Source: Aptenodytes patagonicus
Taxonomy: Eukaryota; Chordata; Aves; Sphenisciformes; Spheniscidae
Direction: 5' to 3'
Assembly (NCBI RefSeq): GCF_965638725.1
Contig: NC_134961.1
Location: forward strand, 4,526,001-4,590,000
DNA: 64,000 nucleotides
Shown here: piece after piece, positions 13,876 through 26,200 of the stretch
How positions within the stretch are numbered: position 1 is the first letter of the stretch
Layout: every line of letters begins with the position of its first letter
The notes under the pieces: generated by a model
The model's database searches: none
What the model was told of the DNA's origin: nothing
Seen by the model: the letters and a program-made list of their open reading frames with translations, nothing else
Position numbers and translations under genes: made by a program

Positions 13876-14794
13876 GGACTCTCGTTCCGCTCCGCCCCGC
13901 TGCGAGCAGGAAGCAGATCCACCCGCCGTCGCTCCTTGCGCGCCGCTGCTCGCCCCCCGTGGGAAGCCCAGACGAGTTTTCGTGGCGTGGAAGTGTACGC
14001 TGTGGGCATGGGCTGGCTCGGTAAAACATTTCCCCCCGCCCCCCCTCCGGCTGCTCCTCCCCTCGCTGGCGTGCAGAGCGAGCACGCATTGGCGAGAACA
14101 GAATCAAAAGTCACCACATTAATTTAATAATTAAAGGTCATCACCCAAAAGAGGAAAAAACATCCCAATCTCCTGGTCAGGGATATTTTTAGCAGAACCA
14201 CACGCGTGACACAGTTATACAGGGAGGAGAGTCCCCCTCTCCGAGCAGCTCAGCCTGGCAAGGCACCGGGGCAGATAAGAGGGCAGCAGCTATAGTATAC
14301 ACATTATATATATTTTTTTTTATATATATATATATATGTGAAAATACCCTCCTCATGGTATTTCTTGGGGACCTGTGTAGTTGTAGCTGTAGGTACCCTG
14401 ATTGCGAGGCCCTCTCCAAAAAGAGACCGATTGCTTGAGACGAGCTGTGCTGGTATCAGAAATAGCATTACTTTCTGTCCACGTGGTCTGAATTTAAATG
14501 CTGATACAAGTCTCTTTCTCCCAACCTAGAAACCAGGCTATTTGCACAAGATGAAAGCAGAAGGACGGACCTAAATCTGTATTCGGTTCCTCTCCCAGAC
14601 AAACTGGCTTATGCTTGGTGCAGATACATACAGACCTGGAAACATCATGGTGACACCTGCCTGGTCTAAAGCCCAGCTCATCTGATCAAGGATAATCACG
14701 CTGAGATCAAAAAATACAGGTCTAGGACAATGACACGTGCTGCCTACACCATCTGAGTCCATGGGCTGGCTGTCGGTGTCGTTTCTGTCTCGTA
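13876..14794. promoter_or_regulatory. GGA2 promoter / EARS2 3' UTR interval
   Basis: The 919 bp between the GGA2 start and the EARS2 stop hold a GC-rich stretch next to GGA2 exon 1 (13876-14090), taken as its promoter and 5' UTR, and AT-rich EARS2 3' UTR. On the minus strand an ATTAAA is readable at about 14122-14127 and could be the EARS2 polyadenylation signal. A pyrimidine/AT microsatellite sits at 14303-14338. No other coding signal is seen. Confidence 0.5.
14303..14338. repeat. TA-rich microsatellite
   Basis: A TATATA run interrupted by a T homopolymer in the EARS2 3' UTR region; likely polymorphic in length. Confidence 0.85.
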
Positions 14795-17700
14795 TTAGCT
14801 AGATAGTGCTTTGTGTATTCTTCCACACACTTCTTTGGGTCCCAAAGTCACCATCATCTCAGCAACACTCGGTCCATGCTGAAAACACATAAGAAGTCAT
14901 TGTACAAATGGAAACTTACACTTTTCAGATGTGTTTATGCATCATCATGGCGGAAATGGTAGACTGATTAGCTATCAGATTGCTGTTAGACCAAGGGTAG
15001 GGGTTTTATTAGCAATCTCAAAACAAGGGTTGGGTTTTTTTTTTCCTCCTGAAGTAAAATGCTAAGAATGATCAAACTGACCCAGAAGGATTGATGCCAG
15101 AGCCTAAGCCAGGGTAAGGCTTTGAAGAACTTCTGTAAAACTTGTTTTTGAACTTTGTAAAAGCAGATTGCACATAAAATTCCAGTTTTGCCCAAAACCT
15201 ACAACCTTGCCAACGCTCCCTACAGCTGGTCCAGAGGTTTTTCTAACTTCAGATTTGTGACCAGCATATTCATGCTTTGACAACTTCTGCCTTTCTGAAA
15301 CTTTCACAACAACCTTTTCTTCCAGAATTGCTGTATATCGGTACATTCGGTCATAACAGAAACTGATGTCAATTCTTGCAAGACGTCCAAATACCAGTAT
15401 CTTGCTATCAGAGAGATGATAGCTGTTAAAAAAAAAAAAAAAAAAAAAGGTCCCAGTCTCAGAATTTTTATTTTTTACCTGTTGCCCACTGAGAGCCAAG
15501 CGAAGGAGCTTCATCATGCTGCTGTACTTAGTCTCTTTGGTTTGTTTCTGGAGGCTTCTCAGATCTTTGTTCAACTCCTCCACAGCCAAAACAGCTGCCT
15601 GCCTTGTCATGAGCCTTTAGGAAAAAAGATGTCCTTAAAATCTGGGGACGTACAAAACACAGGATTCTTACCCAGAAATAACTAACGACTTCGATGACTG
15701 CCAGCTACCTCAGACGGCCAGCTACCTCAGACGGCCAGCTACCTCAGACGGCCAGCTACCTCAGACTGGTTTTGCAAAATCTCCTGGCAACAGCAGCAGT
15801 TCAAGGTAAACTTTCCTGCCTTTCACTCCTGCCCTGTGCCAGGGCACTCCCTCTGCTCACTGCAGCGTTGGTCGTGTACACGGGTACCCTCCTAGGCTGG
15901 CAGGTGGGACTGCTTTACCTCGATACTGCTGCTAAGACTCCGCTTTGCGAAACCATACCTTTATTTCAACAGCACCAGAAGCAGAGTTCGTTCAGAAAAG
16001 CAAGCATCAAGCTTAAGTCACAAAATTATGCCAAGGACCTGGAAAACCACAGTAAAAGCAGTAATTCTGATTTCCTTTTTAACAATATGATTTTTAGAGA
16101 TGCAGGAACCATCGCTGCTACTACTCGGCTGTAGGTAGCAGTACTATTATCCCTCCCGGATAGCGAGTATTCTGACATTTAAATTACCATCACTTGGATT
16201 CAGTTACCACTCAGCTGTGACAAATGACTGAGGGCAACCAGCTCTACAGATAGCTGGAAATAATAGCTCAATTTGCAGATACTGCCACCTTAATTACTCC
16301 CAAAACTGTTTTTCAGGGCTCATTTTAGTCCAGAGGCGAGATCTGAACTGGAAAGGTGACGGACGTACCACCCCGCCTAGCTGCAAGGCGTGGCGTAGCA
16401 GAGGGGCATGGGGCAGCAGTGAAACCCGTTGGCAAAACCCCACAAAACCCACTGGCGTAGAAGGAAGGTCCTAGACTGGGCAGACTGTCTGCAATCCCGG
16501 CGATGTTCCCGAGCGGACAGAACTGCAGACTGCTAGCTAGAGACAAAGGAATGGAAGCAGGAAAAGCTCCTCAGGGACGAGCGCTTCAGAAGTGATGGTG
16601 ATTCCGGCCGGACACGAACCGGGTTCATTCCAGAGACCCAGAAGCCTCGTTACATAATCTGAACACACGTGGACCAAAACCACCTTGCACTTATCCAGTT
16701 TGATGCTACAGCAGACAAAAGCACAGGAGATCAGGTGGCATGGGAAACCCCTGCTAACACTGCTGCTTCATTAGCGCCTGCTGGCACACAAACTCCGCTG
16801 TGCTTGGTGCTTTACTAAACCCAGACGTGACAATTCTTGCTTGAGAGCACTGATGTGAGCTTTCCCGCTGGCACGCTGCTTTTCAATTAAAAACACAGAA
16901 TTTCTCACTAGTTATCAACTACAGCACATTCCAAAGTAAAGCAAATTAAGTAAGAACTGTGAGCATGTCCAACATCAATACAGCAGCCAAGAGCAATGCT
17001 CTGGGGCGGGCAGGTGGGTGTGTACAGAGCTGGGAAGAGACACTTACCCTAAGACTAGTTTTCCTATTTCATCTACTTCTCCAGAAATAGTTTGTAGCTG
17101 CTCTCGGGATACCGAGGGCCTAACCCATAAGTAAGAATAATCAGATGACACCAGGTTCTTCAGGAGGCTTATGTGACCCTGGAGAAAAAAAGCAAAGCTG
17201 TAAAGGCTGAGGGTTAAGCCGGGGGGGGAGCAAACACATCCTGTCTGGACTTCGCAAACAGGGTCCAAACACACCACTGCCTCGTACTCCGTACTGCTCA
17301 GAGGAAACGCGAATCACTGACATTTAGGCAGCTGAGGTTTTCACACCCATAACCACCTGGTGTGAGCAGGGACACAGGTGGAGCCCAAAGGGCCGCGGCT
17401 GTACCCGTGCTGCAGAGCCGCGTGCGGGCTGACTCAGAGTTAGTCCAGGGAAGTGGCTCGCCACGTTCATCTGCCGCCTTTCAAGAGACAGTGGGGGGAA
17501 GTCACATGAGTCACCGTCCCGCTGCCACAGTGCAGCCTTCATGCTGGAACAGTCGGATCTCTTCCTGCCCTTATAAAGAAGGCTTTATTCTTCACAGGGA
17601 AGTCCCCAGATACCACAGTAGCATCCCAGGGGCAGACTGGGAAACAGCTGGGCTCATCCTCCTTCCTGGCATTGGGAAGAGCCACAATATCTTCTGTCCC

Positions 17701-20700
17701 CTTCACAGCCGGCACTCTGCCACTCAACCAAGACCAGGGCTCCCAATGCCCAAACCCCACTAGTTTAACCACCGAGAGCTTCATCCACCTCTGCAAAGAG
17801 GTTGCTTTGACTTTGCTAGCAAAGCATGAAGCAGCGGCAAAGCAGAAGCACCTTACGCTGCCCAGTCAGCAAAAGCTAGAGGTGAGCAGTCTCCTGGCAC
17901 AAGGGGCCCTGGGTGCTGGACCTTCCCACCACAAGCCAGCTGCATCCTGGGCTACAGGAGGAGAAGCGCAGCTTGGAGGTTTTCAACACTCATCTAGACA
18001 AAGCCACAGCTGACCTGATCCAGCACTACTGACAGTCCTGCTCTGAGCGTGAATCAGAGAGGCCTTCCAAAGAAAATGCTACAATTCCATGATTTGCTTC
18101 CACGGCAGGGACACGTCCTCCCTCTGCCGAGGGAGCTCTCTGCCCGAGAGCTTACGACTCTGCAAAGACCGCCAAGACACTCAGCATGCCCATTCCTACA
18201 GGTCAGCTAACTATATCATCAGATTTTGGCAGTCAGCATGCACACGATCACTTGAGCTGGCAGCGACAGCCACTTGCAGGCTGTGGAGCTTCAGAGCTCA
18301 GATGAAAGCAGTGCCCAGGACTCAGCTGAGTCTTCATCCAGGAATCCCACAAAACCTCAGCTCCCCAAAATGGTGACACAATGCTATCACTGCTCATACT
18401 TTTCTCAGCAGGAGGACTCGCTCCACATACTCCTTTTCTAGAACCTCTTGATCCACTTGTTGATCCCCATAGACGTGCTCCACCAGCAACTGCAACTCTC
18501 TAATTAGCTTCTGTCGCAGCCCTTCATTCTCAATATGACGGGCAAGGTGAATCCTGTAACAAAGAAGAAAACTGCTTTTGGACTGCTTTGGGTTAGATTG
18601 GATCTAATCATCCCAGCCTCAAAACATTTACCAATTAAAACTGTTAGAAAAGCAACATTAAACCCCAGACAGACATTCTACAACAAAGCCTTAAGTGCTA
18701 ATGCACCACAGCGAACAAAAGATGTGGTAACTCTCAGCAGCACAACATCCCCGTAGCACACGAGTGAACTTGCAGAAGTACCCTCTGGAAGCGTTGCCTC
18801 TTTTTAGATGTTATTTTGAATCTAAACTTAAGACCTTGCGTCCTCCTAGCTACACACCATCTGCCCAGGTTTTTACAGCATGCCCGACACCAGCGTCCAA
18901 GCACAGGACGGGAGAGGAGACAGGAATGGTGTAAGCAGAAGCTTATACTTCGCTGTAGCGCAGCAAAAAAGCTGCTGTGCTTGGGACCATGCTTGATCCA
19001 ATAAACAAAATTGCCAGACAAAGCCAAGTGCTAGGAATAAATTCTCACTGATGTACAGACTGCTACGTTTTGAAGTTACCACTGATATTCATACCTGTTG
19101 AATTCTGGGAGTTTTTCAAGATCCAGGAGGGCAGAATGGGTTGTAATTCTGCCTATTTCAAACTGCGAGATCAGCTCCTCCAAAGTCCTCCCCATCTGTT
19201 TCTCTGCAAAAATAACCCAACAAGGGCATAATACACATCCGCTCTCCTGCAGAGAACTAGTGTCACTGCGTTTCATTGCAAGCCTCGGGCGCAGGGCCGG
19301 GACAGCAGCACACCCAAGGAAGAAGGGACACAGGAGAGCCACTTTTCGCAGTGCTAACAGGGACGCAACCCAGCAAGCAGGAGGGAACTTGTAGCAGGCA
19401 GGCACAGGAAGCTGCCCTCTCCCTAAGAGCAGGCTCTGCTAACTACTGGTGAGGAACTGGACACGGGGACGTTCTGCTTGGCTCTTCAGTGGAACACCCC
19501 TTGCATCAGTCAGCCAAAAACAAGTAACACTCGGCCAGGAGGCTCCACTGCCCAGGAAAGGTTTCATTCCCAAGCAGAGTTCCCAAAACACAAGTTAATT
19601 TGTGATCCCCACACAGCAAGAGCAACAAAAGGAGTCACTGACTCAACTTCTCATGGTCTTTCAGGTTAAACGAGAAGTGTGACAGATGTAATACACGACA
19701 CTGCAATTATTAACCATAGAATACAAGTTTTCCCAAGAGTTCACAGACAGTTTCTTCACCTTGAGATGAATGTGTTCCTAAGTGGGAACCCATTAAGCAT
19801 CAGACTCAATTTAAATGGCTGCACAGAGGCAGAAAGATTCCCACCATTCCAGCACACCACCCAGTCTTTCACAGGAGCTCTGCAGAAGCCCTGGTGGCAT
19901 TTCAGTAACAGATTGGTCGCCGGACACCTATTTCCTGATCCCTTCAAACACTGCTAAAGTTCTCAGCTATTAACATAAACCTAACCCGTTCCCCAAAGTC
20001 AGCATCAAGAAGTCTCCTAGCAAGTACCGAGCCTGTTGTTGTTACCTGCGAATCCAGAGCCACAGTTGGTTATGATGTCCAGCAGAGCCTCTGGCAAGTA
20101 GCCATCCCGAGCAAAACGCTCCAGAAAGATGTCCCCCTGCCTTTTCGACAGCTTGCCACCGTCTCTGTTCAGAAGCAGCGGGAGGTGACCAAACTGAGGG
20201 GGATCCCAGCCAAAGGCTTTGTAGAGAAGGAGGTGCTTGGACGTTGAAGTAAGCCACTCGGTTCCCCGCAGAACGTGGCTGATGCCCATGTAATGGTCAT
20301 CCACCACGTTTGCCAGGTGGTAAGTGGGGAAGCCGTCCCCCTTGAGAATCACTGGGTCGCCTTCCACGTCAGCCACTTCATGCTTGTTCCAGCCATAGAC
20401 CAGGTCCCGAAAGGGTTCAACCCCCTTCTCCAGCCGGAAGCGGACCACCCAGTCAAGGCCCTGTGACAGCTTCTCAGACACTTCTGTGGGCGTCAGGTGC
20501 CGACACCGGTTGTCATACCTTTGAGAAAGGAGAACGAAGGTCTCGGTTCAATACAGGCCAACCCCATCAGCCATTTTTACATTCCCAAAACTCTAAACTG
20601 ATCCCTGAATTTTAGCTGTAACCTGCCCACCACGTGTCCAGTCAAACTACCTCACCTCTGGAGGTCACTCCCCTAAGCCTGGAGGTCACCCCCTAAGGGT

Positions 20701-22838
20701 TACACTGGCTTCTCTCTCCCCGGGAAACCCTATTGCCGCGCACGTTGTCGAAAGTTCTTGCAAGCGTGCAGCACAGAGAACCACCCAGGGGACAAGGAAC
20801 CCCTACCGCGGGGTCTGCTGGCTCCGCAAAGCCTCCTTCTTCAGCAATTCCAGGCGCTGAGGGGTACAAAAGCAGCGGTACGCCGCGCCTCTCTCCAAAA
20901 GCACGTCGATGGCTCTCCTGTAAAGGTCAAGTCTGTGTGACTGCTGGTAGGGTCCAAAGGAACCACCGCGGCGAGGACTCTCATCAGGGGGAATACCTGA
21001 AATATCAGTATGACAGGACTTAGAAAGCCTGCAAAAAGGCAGAGCGGAACCCACCATCAGCGCACACTGAATGAAGATGAAACAGCAAGGGTCTGGAGAG
21101 TGTCCAAAGATGGTTTCTGCGCCAGGGCAGCCAGCTAACGGCATCCGTCTAGCACAGGAGTCGGATTCCCCTGGACTCGGAAGATAAACAGCAGCCAGCA
21201 CCTTCGGAATTTAGAGTATTGTGTGTGAAGCAACGAGCAGAAAAACCCACCAGAACCGAGTGAACAGCTGAGTGGCTCCGATACGCTACTTGGAGCGAAA
21301 CGTAGTCAGGCGTACACATACAAAGTAGCATCCTCCCTTTTTATAGGAAAGAACACTCATACCACCAAAATACAGTTGAGACCTTAGCCAGTCGTTTTAC
21401 CTACCCCAAAGTTATTACTCAACAGCAAAGTCCTAGTCCCTTGTAGTTTACCTACCCATTAATGGCAGCATCTGTGGGATCCGGCTCTAACTTTATCACA
21501 ATTCTGTATTCTAAAATCACCCTCACTTCCAGTTCTTAAGCTCAAAAAGCAGCAGAGGATTCAAAATGAAAACTGACACCTCCAGATCCCCTTTAGCAAA
21601 TACTCTGTAAATAAATAAATAAACAATTCATCAATTTACAGCGAGGTCCGTGAGCTCCAACTTCTGACCTTCCCATCGTGTCTCTCGTGCACAACGGCAC
21701 AGTGGGCCACTTCCACAAATTTGGACCTTTCTGCGTGTCAGACAACACAGCCGAAAGAAACCAAGCCTAACCAGTTATTTCTGCTATAAAACATACTTCC
21801 AGTAGGACTTTCCTGATGCCTAGCTGTAGAAATGACTACGCGTCAACTAATTCATCATCTGAAGCGCTGCACAGCTTGCTGTCATGGAAAATACTCTCAA
21901 TCTGGGTGCTGTTAATCTCTAAAAAGAGGAGAATCTTTCAGTAAGTAAAAAAACGAAAGGTGTCTGTAAATACCTGCCCAATCCAGCATATCTTCTATTC
22001 CTTCTGCAGCTCCAGGCACCACTCGATTTTGATCCGTGTCCTCCACCCTCAAAATAAAGGTCCCTTGGTGGCTTTTGGCAAAAATGTAATTGTAGAGAGC
22101 AGTCCGAAGGCCACCCAAATGCAGAAAACCTGTTACCACGGGGAGACCAGAGGCGACGCGTCATAACTGAGGCCCAACAGAGAGATTCTCCAACAGGAGC
22201 CGGCAGGGCAGCGCCACCTGCGAGGGGAGCCGGTCTCAGGGGCGAAGGGGGGCGGGGAGGCCCGCCGCGGAGCGACGCTCCCGGGCTCCGCGGGCCCCTG
22301 CTGAGGGACCGGGCTGGCGGTAGCTGCCCCCAGGAAGGGGCTCCCCGAGGGGACCCGGGAATCGCTCGGGAGCCGGCACGCGCTAGGCAGCGCCGTTCCC
22401 GCGGCCCCCCGCGAGGAGGGACCCAACAGCCCGGCCCTACGGCTGAGCGGACACGGCACCCTGCGCCCGCCTCACCGGCCGCCCTTCCCCCGCACCGACC
22501 GGGCCGACCCGCCCCGCCCCGCCCCGCGGAGCCCCCGGCGCTCTCACAGAGCGAGCGGGTGCATCCGCAGGACCCACCGCAAGGAGCCGGCAGAGCCGCC
22601 CGCGGCCCGGCGCCGGCCGGCCGCCCGCCCCCCTCCCCCGGCGCTCCAAGCGCGCGCTCCCGAAGCGTTTGAATTCGCGTTTTCCGACCCAAAGCGCCGC
22701 CCCCGCCCGCGGCGGAGCCCCCCGGTAAGGGGGGGGGGCGGGGGGGGGCCGGGGGTTACCTGTGGGGCTGGGCCCGAACCGCACCCGCGGCCCCGGCCCC
22801 GGCCCCGGGCCCCGCAGCGCCCGCAGCGCTCGCGCCAT
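14795..22838 (-). CDS. EARS2: EARS2, mitochondrial glutamyl-tRNA synthetase
   Basis: A class I aminoacyl-tRNA synthetase of the mitochondrial matrix that charges tRNA(Glu), and in mammals also tRNA(Gln). Nine in-phase exons: 22760-22838, 21974-22129, 20807-20996, 20046-20518, 19095-19203, 18400-18553, 17048-17178, 15479-15614 and 14795-14878. They encode 503 residues; human has 523. The PSPTG and FLHLGG (HIGH-type) motifs span the exon 1-2 junction and KLSKRQGD (KMSKS-type) is in exon 4. Also seen are RVEDTDQ, YGWN and [10 protein letters not shown]. The C-terminal anticodon-binding half continues to [13 protein letters not shown]. The first exon is Arg-rich ([10 protein letters not shown]), as expected for a targeting peptide. 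The start is the ATG at 22838; an in-frame TTG further upstream was not used. EARS2 is divergent from UBFD1 and lies upstream of GGA2 on the same strand. Confidence 0.96.
15428..15448 (+). repeat. Poly-A tract (21 A)
   Basis: An uninterrupted A run in EARS2 intron 8, beginning 30 nt downstream (on the minus strand) of the exon 8 donor. It reads as a T tract in the transcript. Confidence 0.85.
15700..15766. repeat. 17-bp tandem repeat, four copies, EARS2 intron 7
   Basis: Four head-to-tail copies of gccagctacctcagacg without visible mismatch apart from the ends. The identity between copies implies recent expansion. Confidence 0.9.
17935..18095 (+). repeat. CR1 LINE fragment with terminal ATTCCATGATT tail
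   Basis: The segment contains agctgcatcctgggctaca, then ttttcaacactcatctagac, agctgacctgatccagc, acagtcctgctctgag, and ends ctacaattccatgattt. That is the typical end of bird CR1 elements (attctatgatt-type terminal repeat). The head and tail blocks are closer together than in a full tail, so an internal deletion is likely. It lies in EARS2 intron 6, antisense to the gene. It is moderately old. Confidence 0.75.
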
Positions 22839-23228
22839 CCCGCCGCACCGCCCACGTGGCCGCGGGCGCTGCTTCCGCCCGGGCGCGCCAGCCAATCCCC
22901 TGGCCCGCGGCCGCCGGGGGGCGGGGTGCCCCGCCAGCCTCCTCCCACTGCCGTGCGGCGCCGGCAGCGCGGGGGGGCGGGGCCGCCGCCGCGGCCCCCC
23001 GGCAGCGCAGGGCCTCGGCGCCCGGAGGGGCTGGGAGGAAGGGCCGGGACGCCCCCGCCCGCGCCCCCGAGAGCCGCGGCCGGGGGTCCGGGGGCGCGGC
23101 CTGCGGGGCCCGCACCGCCCACCGGGCTGGGAGGGGCGGGAGGGGGCGGGCTACGGCAGCCGGCGCGGCCCAGCAGGCAGCGGCGGGCGTTTCCCGGCGT
23201 GCCCCGCGGCAGATTGTACACAATCATC
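22839..23228. promoter_or_regulatory. EARS2/UBFD1 bidirectional CpG-island promoter
   Basis: The two start codons are 390 bp apart on opposite strands in a very GC-rich, CpG-dense stretch with no TATA box. A CCAAT box (gccaatcccc) is near 22890 and several GGGCGG-type Sp1 sites are present. The head-to-head arrangement is the same as in human. Confidence 0.75.
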
Positions 23229-26200
23229 ATGGCCGCCGCCGCCTCTGCCGCCGCCGACGGTAGGAGCCCGCGGTCCCGGCGGCGGGGCGAGGCGCGGCGA
23301 GGCGGCGGGCGGCAGCGCGGGGCGGGGCGGGGCGGGGCGGGGAGGCGCCGGCGCGGGGAGCCGGCCCCGGGCGGTCTGCGGGCGGCGGGGGCGGCGCGGC
23401 GCCGGGCGGCGCTCCGGGCTGGAGCGCGGGCGGGCCGGGCGGGCCGGGGCAGCTTCCCGCCGGCCGGGCTCTTCCTGTCCGCTCGCCTCCAGGTGCCGAG
23501 GAGCCGGGCATGGAGGCGGAGGCGCAGGAGCTGCCGCTGGGCTGCGGCGGAGAGGGCGGCTCGCCGGCGGCGGGGAGGTCTCCGGAGGGCGAGGGGCGCC
23601 GGGATCCCCCGCAGGCGTCTGTCAGCAACGGCGGCGACGCGGAGAGCGGGAAGGAGCTGGTGGAGCTAAAGGTTATCTGGAACAAGAACAAGTACGATGT
23701 GAAGTTTTGCCTGGACAGCACGGGGGCCGAGCTGAAGCAGAAGATCCACTCGCTCACAGGTCTGTCGGGGCTGCCGCCGCCTCTCCCGCCTCAGCCCGCG
23801 CCTCCCCGCGCCGCTGCCCGGCGGTCTCCTAATCGTTATTCTTGCCTCTTAGGCCTTCCACCTGCTATGCAGAAAGTTATGTTCAAGGGACTTCTACCAG
23901 AGGAGAAAACGTTGCGGGAAATCAAAGTAACAAACGGAGCAAAAATAATGGTGGTTGGCTCTACTATCAATGACGTCTTAGCAGTAAATACACCCAAAGA
24001 AGCTGCTCAACAGGAGGTCAAAGCTGAAGAAAATAAAAAGGAGCCACTTTGCAGACAAAAGGTTATCGATGTCTCAATAATTCCTGGCGTGGGGGAGCTG
24101 TAGGATTTACGCGGTTCTCTTGTAGTGCTCTGCAGTCGCTTTTGGGTCCTGCTCCTCCTCAAAGCAGGCTGGGGTTTCTTTTCTCACAGCTAAGCAGTAG
24201 AAGAAGGGCTCTGTGCAGAGGAGTTCCGGCAGCAGAAAAACGCTTAGCCTAGTGGAGGCTGGGGCTTTGCAAGACACCACTTGTGCTGGTGCTAGGTGCA
24301 GCCTAGCATTTCAGACAAGAAATGGTAAACAACAGAAATATTTCATGGTTGTTAGCTCAAATGCAGTCTAAATTAATTATATCAAAAAAACCTAACTGAT
24401 TTTCATTGGCATAAAAGAATTTGATCTCCAAAAACTGTCTTTAAAATGAACACCGAGAGAGCAGTTCCTTCAGCTGTCCCAGCGCTGAAGGGAACATGGA
24501 TGTTCCTCCTCTCGCATCTTGAAGTGCTGCCTCCGAACAGGGAGTGAGGTACAGTGCAGTGAGGCTTGGTTTGGTGGCGGTGCTGCAGTGTTGTGGGGCT
24601 GATAAAGGATTTTCAGCTCAAGGTATTACCGGCCCCATACCTTCCTCAAAATTTGGTTAAAAATTAAATAGTGCATCATTGGAACTGCAACCTTTATGAA
24701 ACATGCTTTTGTTTTTCTATTAATTTATCATAGTTCACGTTCACTGTAAGTTCCGTCATTGCTTAAAGGTACTCAGCAACTTACAAGCTGTGAGCATGGT
24801 TTTCTTAGTTACTACTGCTCTTATCTGTTCTGGTTTGTTGCTGTGCTGTGGTATGTTGCACTGTCAAATGTGGAGGGTTTTCTGCCATTCGCTGGATATA
24901 ACACTTGACTGTTAAAACTGTCTTGCCAAATGCCAACTATGTGATTCAGCATGTACGATATTAAAGTGGGACTCAGGATTCTTTAATTTTTTATAGATAC
25001 ATATTTATGTATATTCTAGAAGGGATGTTACCCTTGCATTATATTGGGGTTTTATTAATTTGTATGATTTCTTTAGACTGTCATGGAAAGTGCTCGGTTA
25101 ACTTTGAAAAACCGTTTCCTGCGTGATAAATGACTGTGAATAGTCCTTAACTGTCTCTTCGTGCTACTGGGATATGGTCAAGGGTGCAGCTGGAAGTAAA
25201 CTGAAAAGCTCTGTTGCGTTCCTGTAAATTCTAATTTCAGTTTCTATGTTGTAGCAACACAGAAAAGTATTGGATAAAGGAAAACCTGATGATGTGATGC
25301 CTTCTGTTAAAGGTGTTCAGGTAAGTAGATAAGTACTTGAAAAATTGTCACAGTCAGGAGAGAGAGGCGTTTTTTGTGTTTTGAGACCTTTCTTTGCTGG
25401 TTCAATCGTTCCTTGCTATCGTAGTAGAAAACTGGAAAGATGGCTTGTCCTTATGCTTAAAATGTTAAGAGAATATAGCTTTTCCTCTTAAGTCCTTCAC
25501 CTTACTGTGTTGTCCCTTTGTAGGAGCGCCTGCCAACAGTGCCGTTATCTGGCATGTACAACAAGTCAGGGGGGAAAGTAAGATTGACCTTTAAACTTGA
25601 GCAAGACCAGCTATGGATTGGTACAAAAGGTGAGCAACTCTAAAACTCTGAGATGAATAATTGGTAATTGGGCTGTAAGTGAATTGTGTGACCTAGCAAT
25701 GGCTTCTGGTGTGGCTAAATTGTGTTTAGGGAGTAATGTTGGTATTGCAATACTTCAAAACTAAATTTTTCTTCCTCTTCTCAAATGCCATTCTCCCAGA
25801 TCATTGAATATTACTTGATGTTTTACTTCTGTTCTTGAAAACCTTGAGATCGGTTGTGCCGGTAGACTAATGTTCCGATCTGCTATTCATAGCTCCAAAT
25901 GTAAATTACAATACTTGGCATTTCTAGCATATCTCAAAAGCACTTTATAAACACTGGTTTGATGCCAACATCACATAGAGGCTCAGTGACTTGGCTAAGA
26001 CTCGAAAGGGAATCTTAGGACCGGCATTAAAACTAGGAGTGCTGGCATCTCTGTCATTCTCTGTCCTTTCAACCAAAATTAGTTGGGTGTCTTGTTTCAG
26101 TGATGTACAACTGCAGAAACTATGGCATGTGTTGCTGTGCAGAGGAATCAGTTTACCATCCTGAGTGGTGCCAGGAGGAGCTGAAAGTGCTGTGGTGATA

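Noticed and set aside
16595-16640. tRNA-like B box (ggttcgtgtcc on the minus strand)
   Set aside because: One mismatch to the B box and no A box or cloverleaf around it.
22839-22895. An upstream EARS2 start
   Set aside because: The upstream in-frame start is TTG, not ATG. The ATG at 22838 gives a sensible targeting peptide.
22762-23832. 356-codon open frame over the EARS2/UBFD1 promoter
   Set aside because: It is a Gly/Arg/Ala-rich frame produced by CpG-island composition. It overlaps two well-supported first exons and their introns.
24062-25254. U12-type intron in UBFD1
   Set aside because: A tccttaac block exists near 25143 but is about 110 nt from the acceptor, and the donor GTTATC does not fit the U12 consensus.
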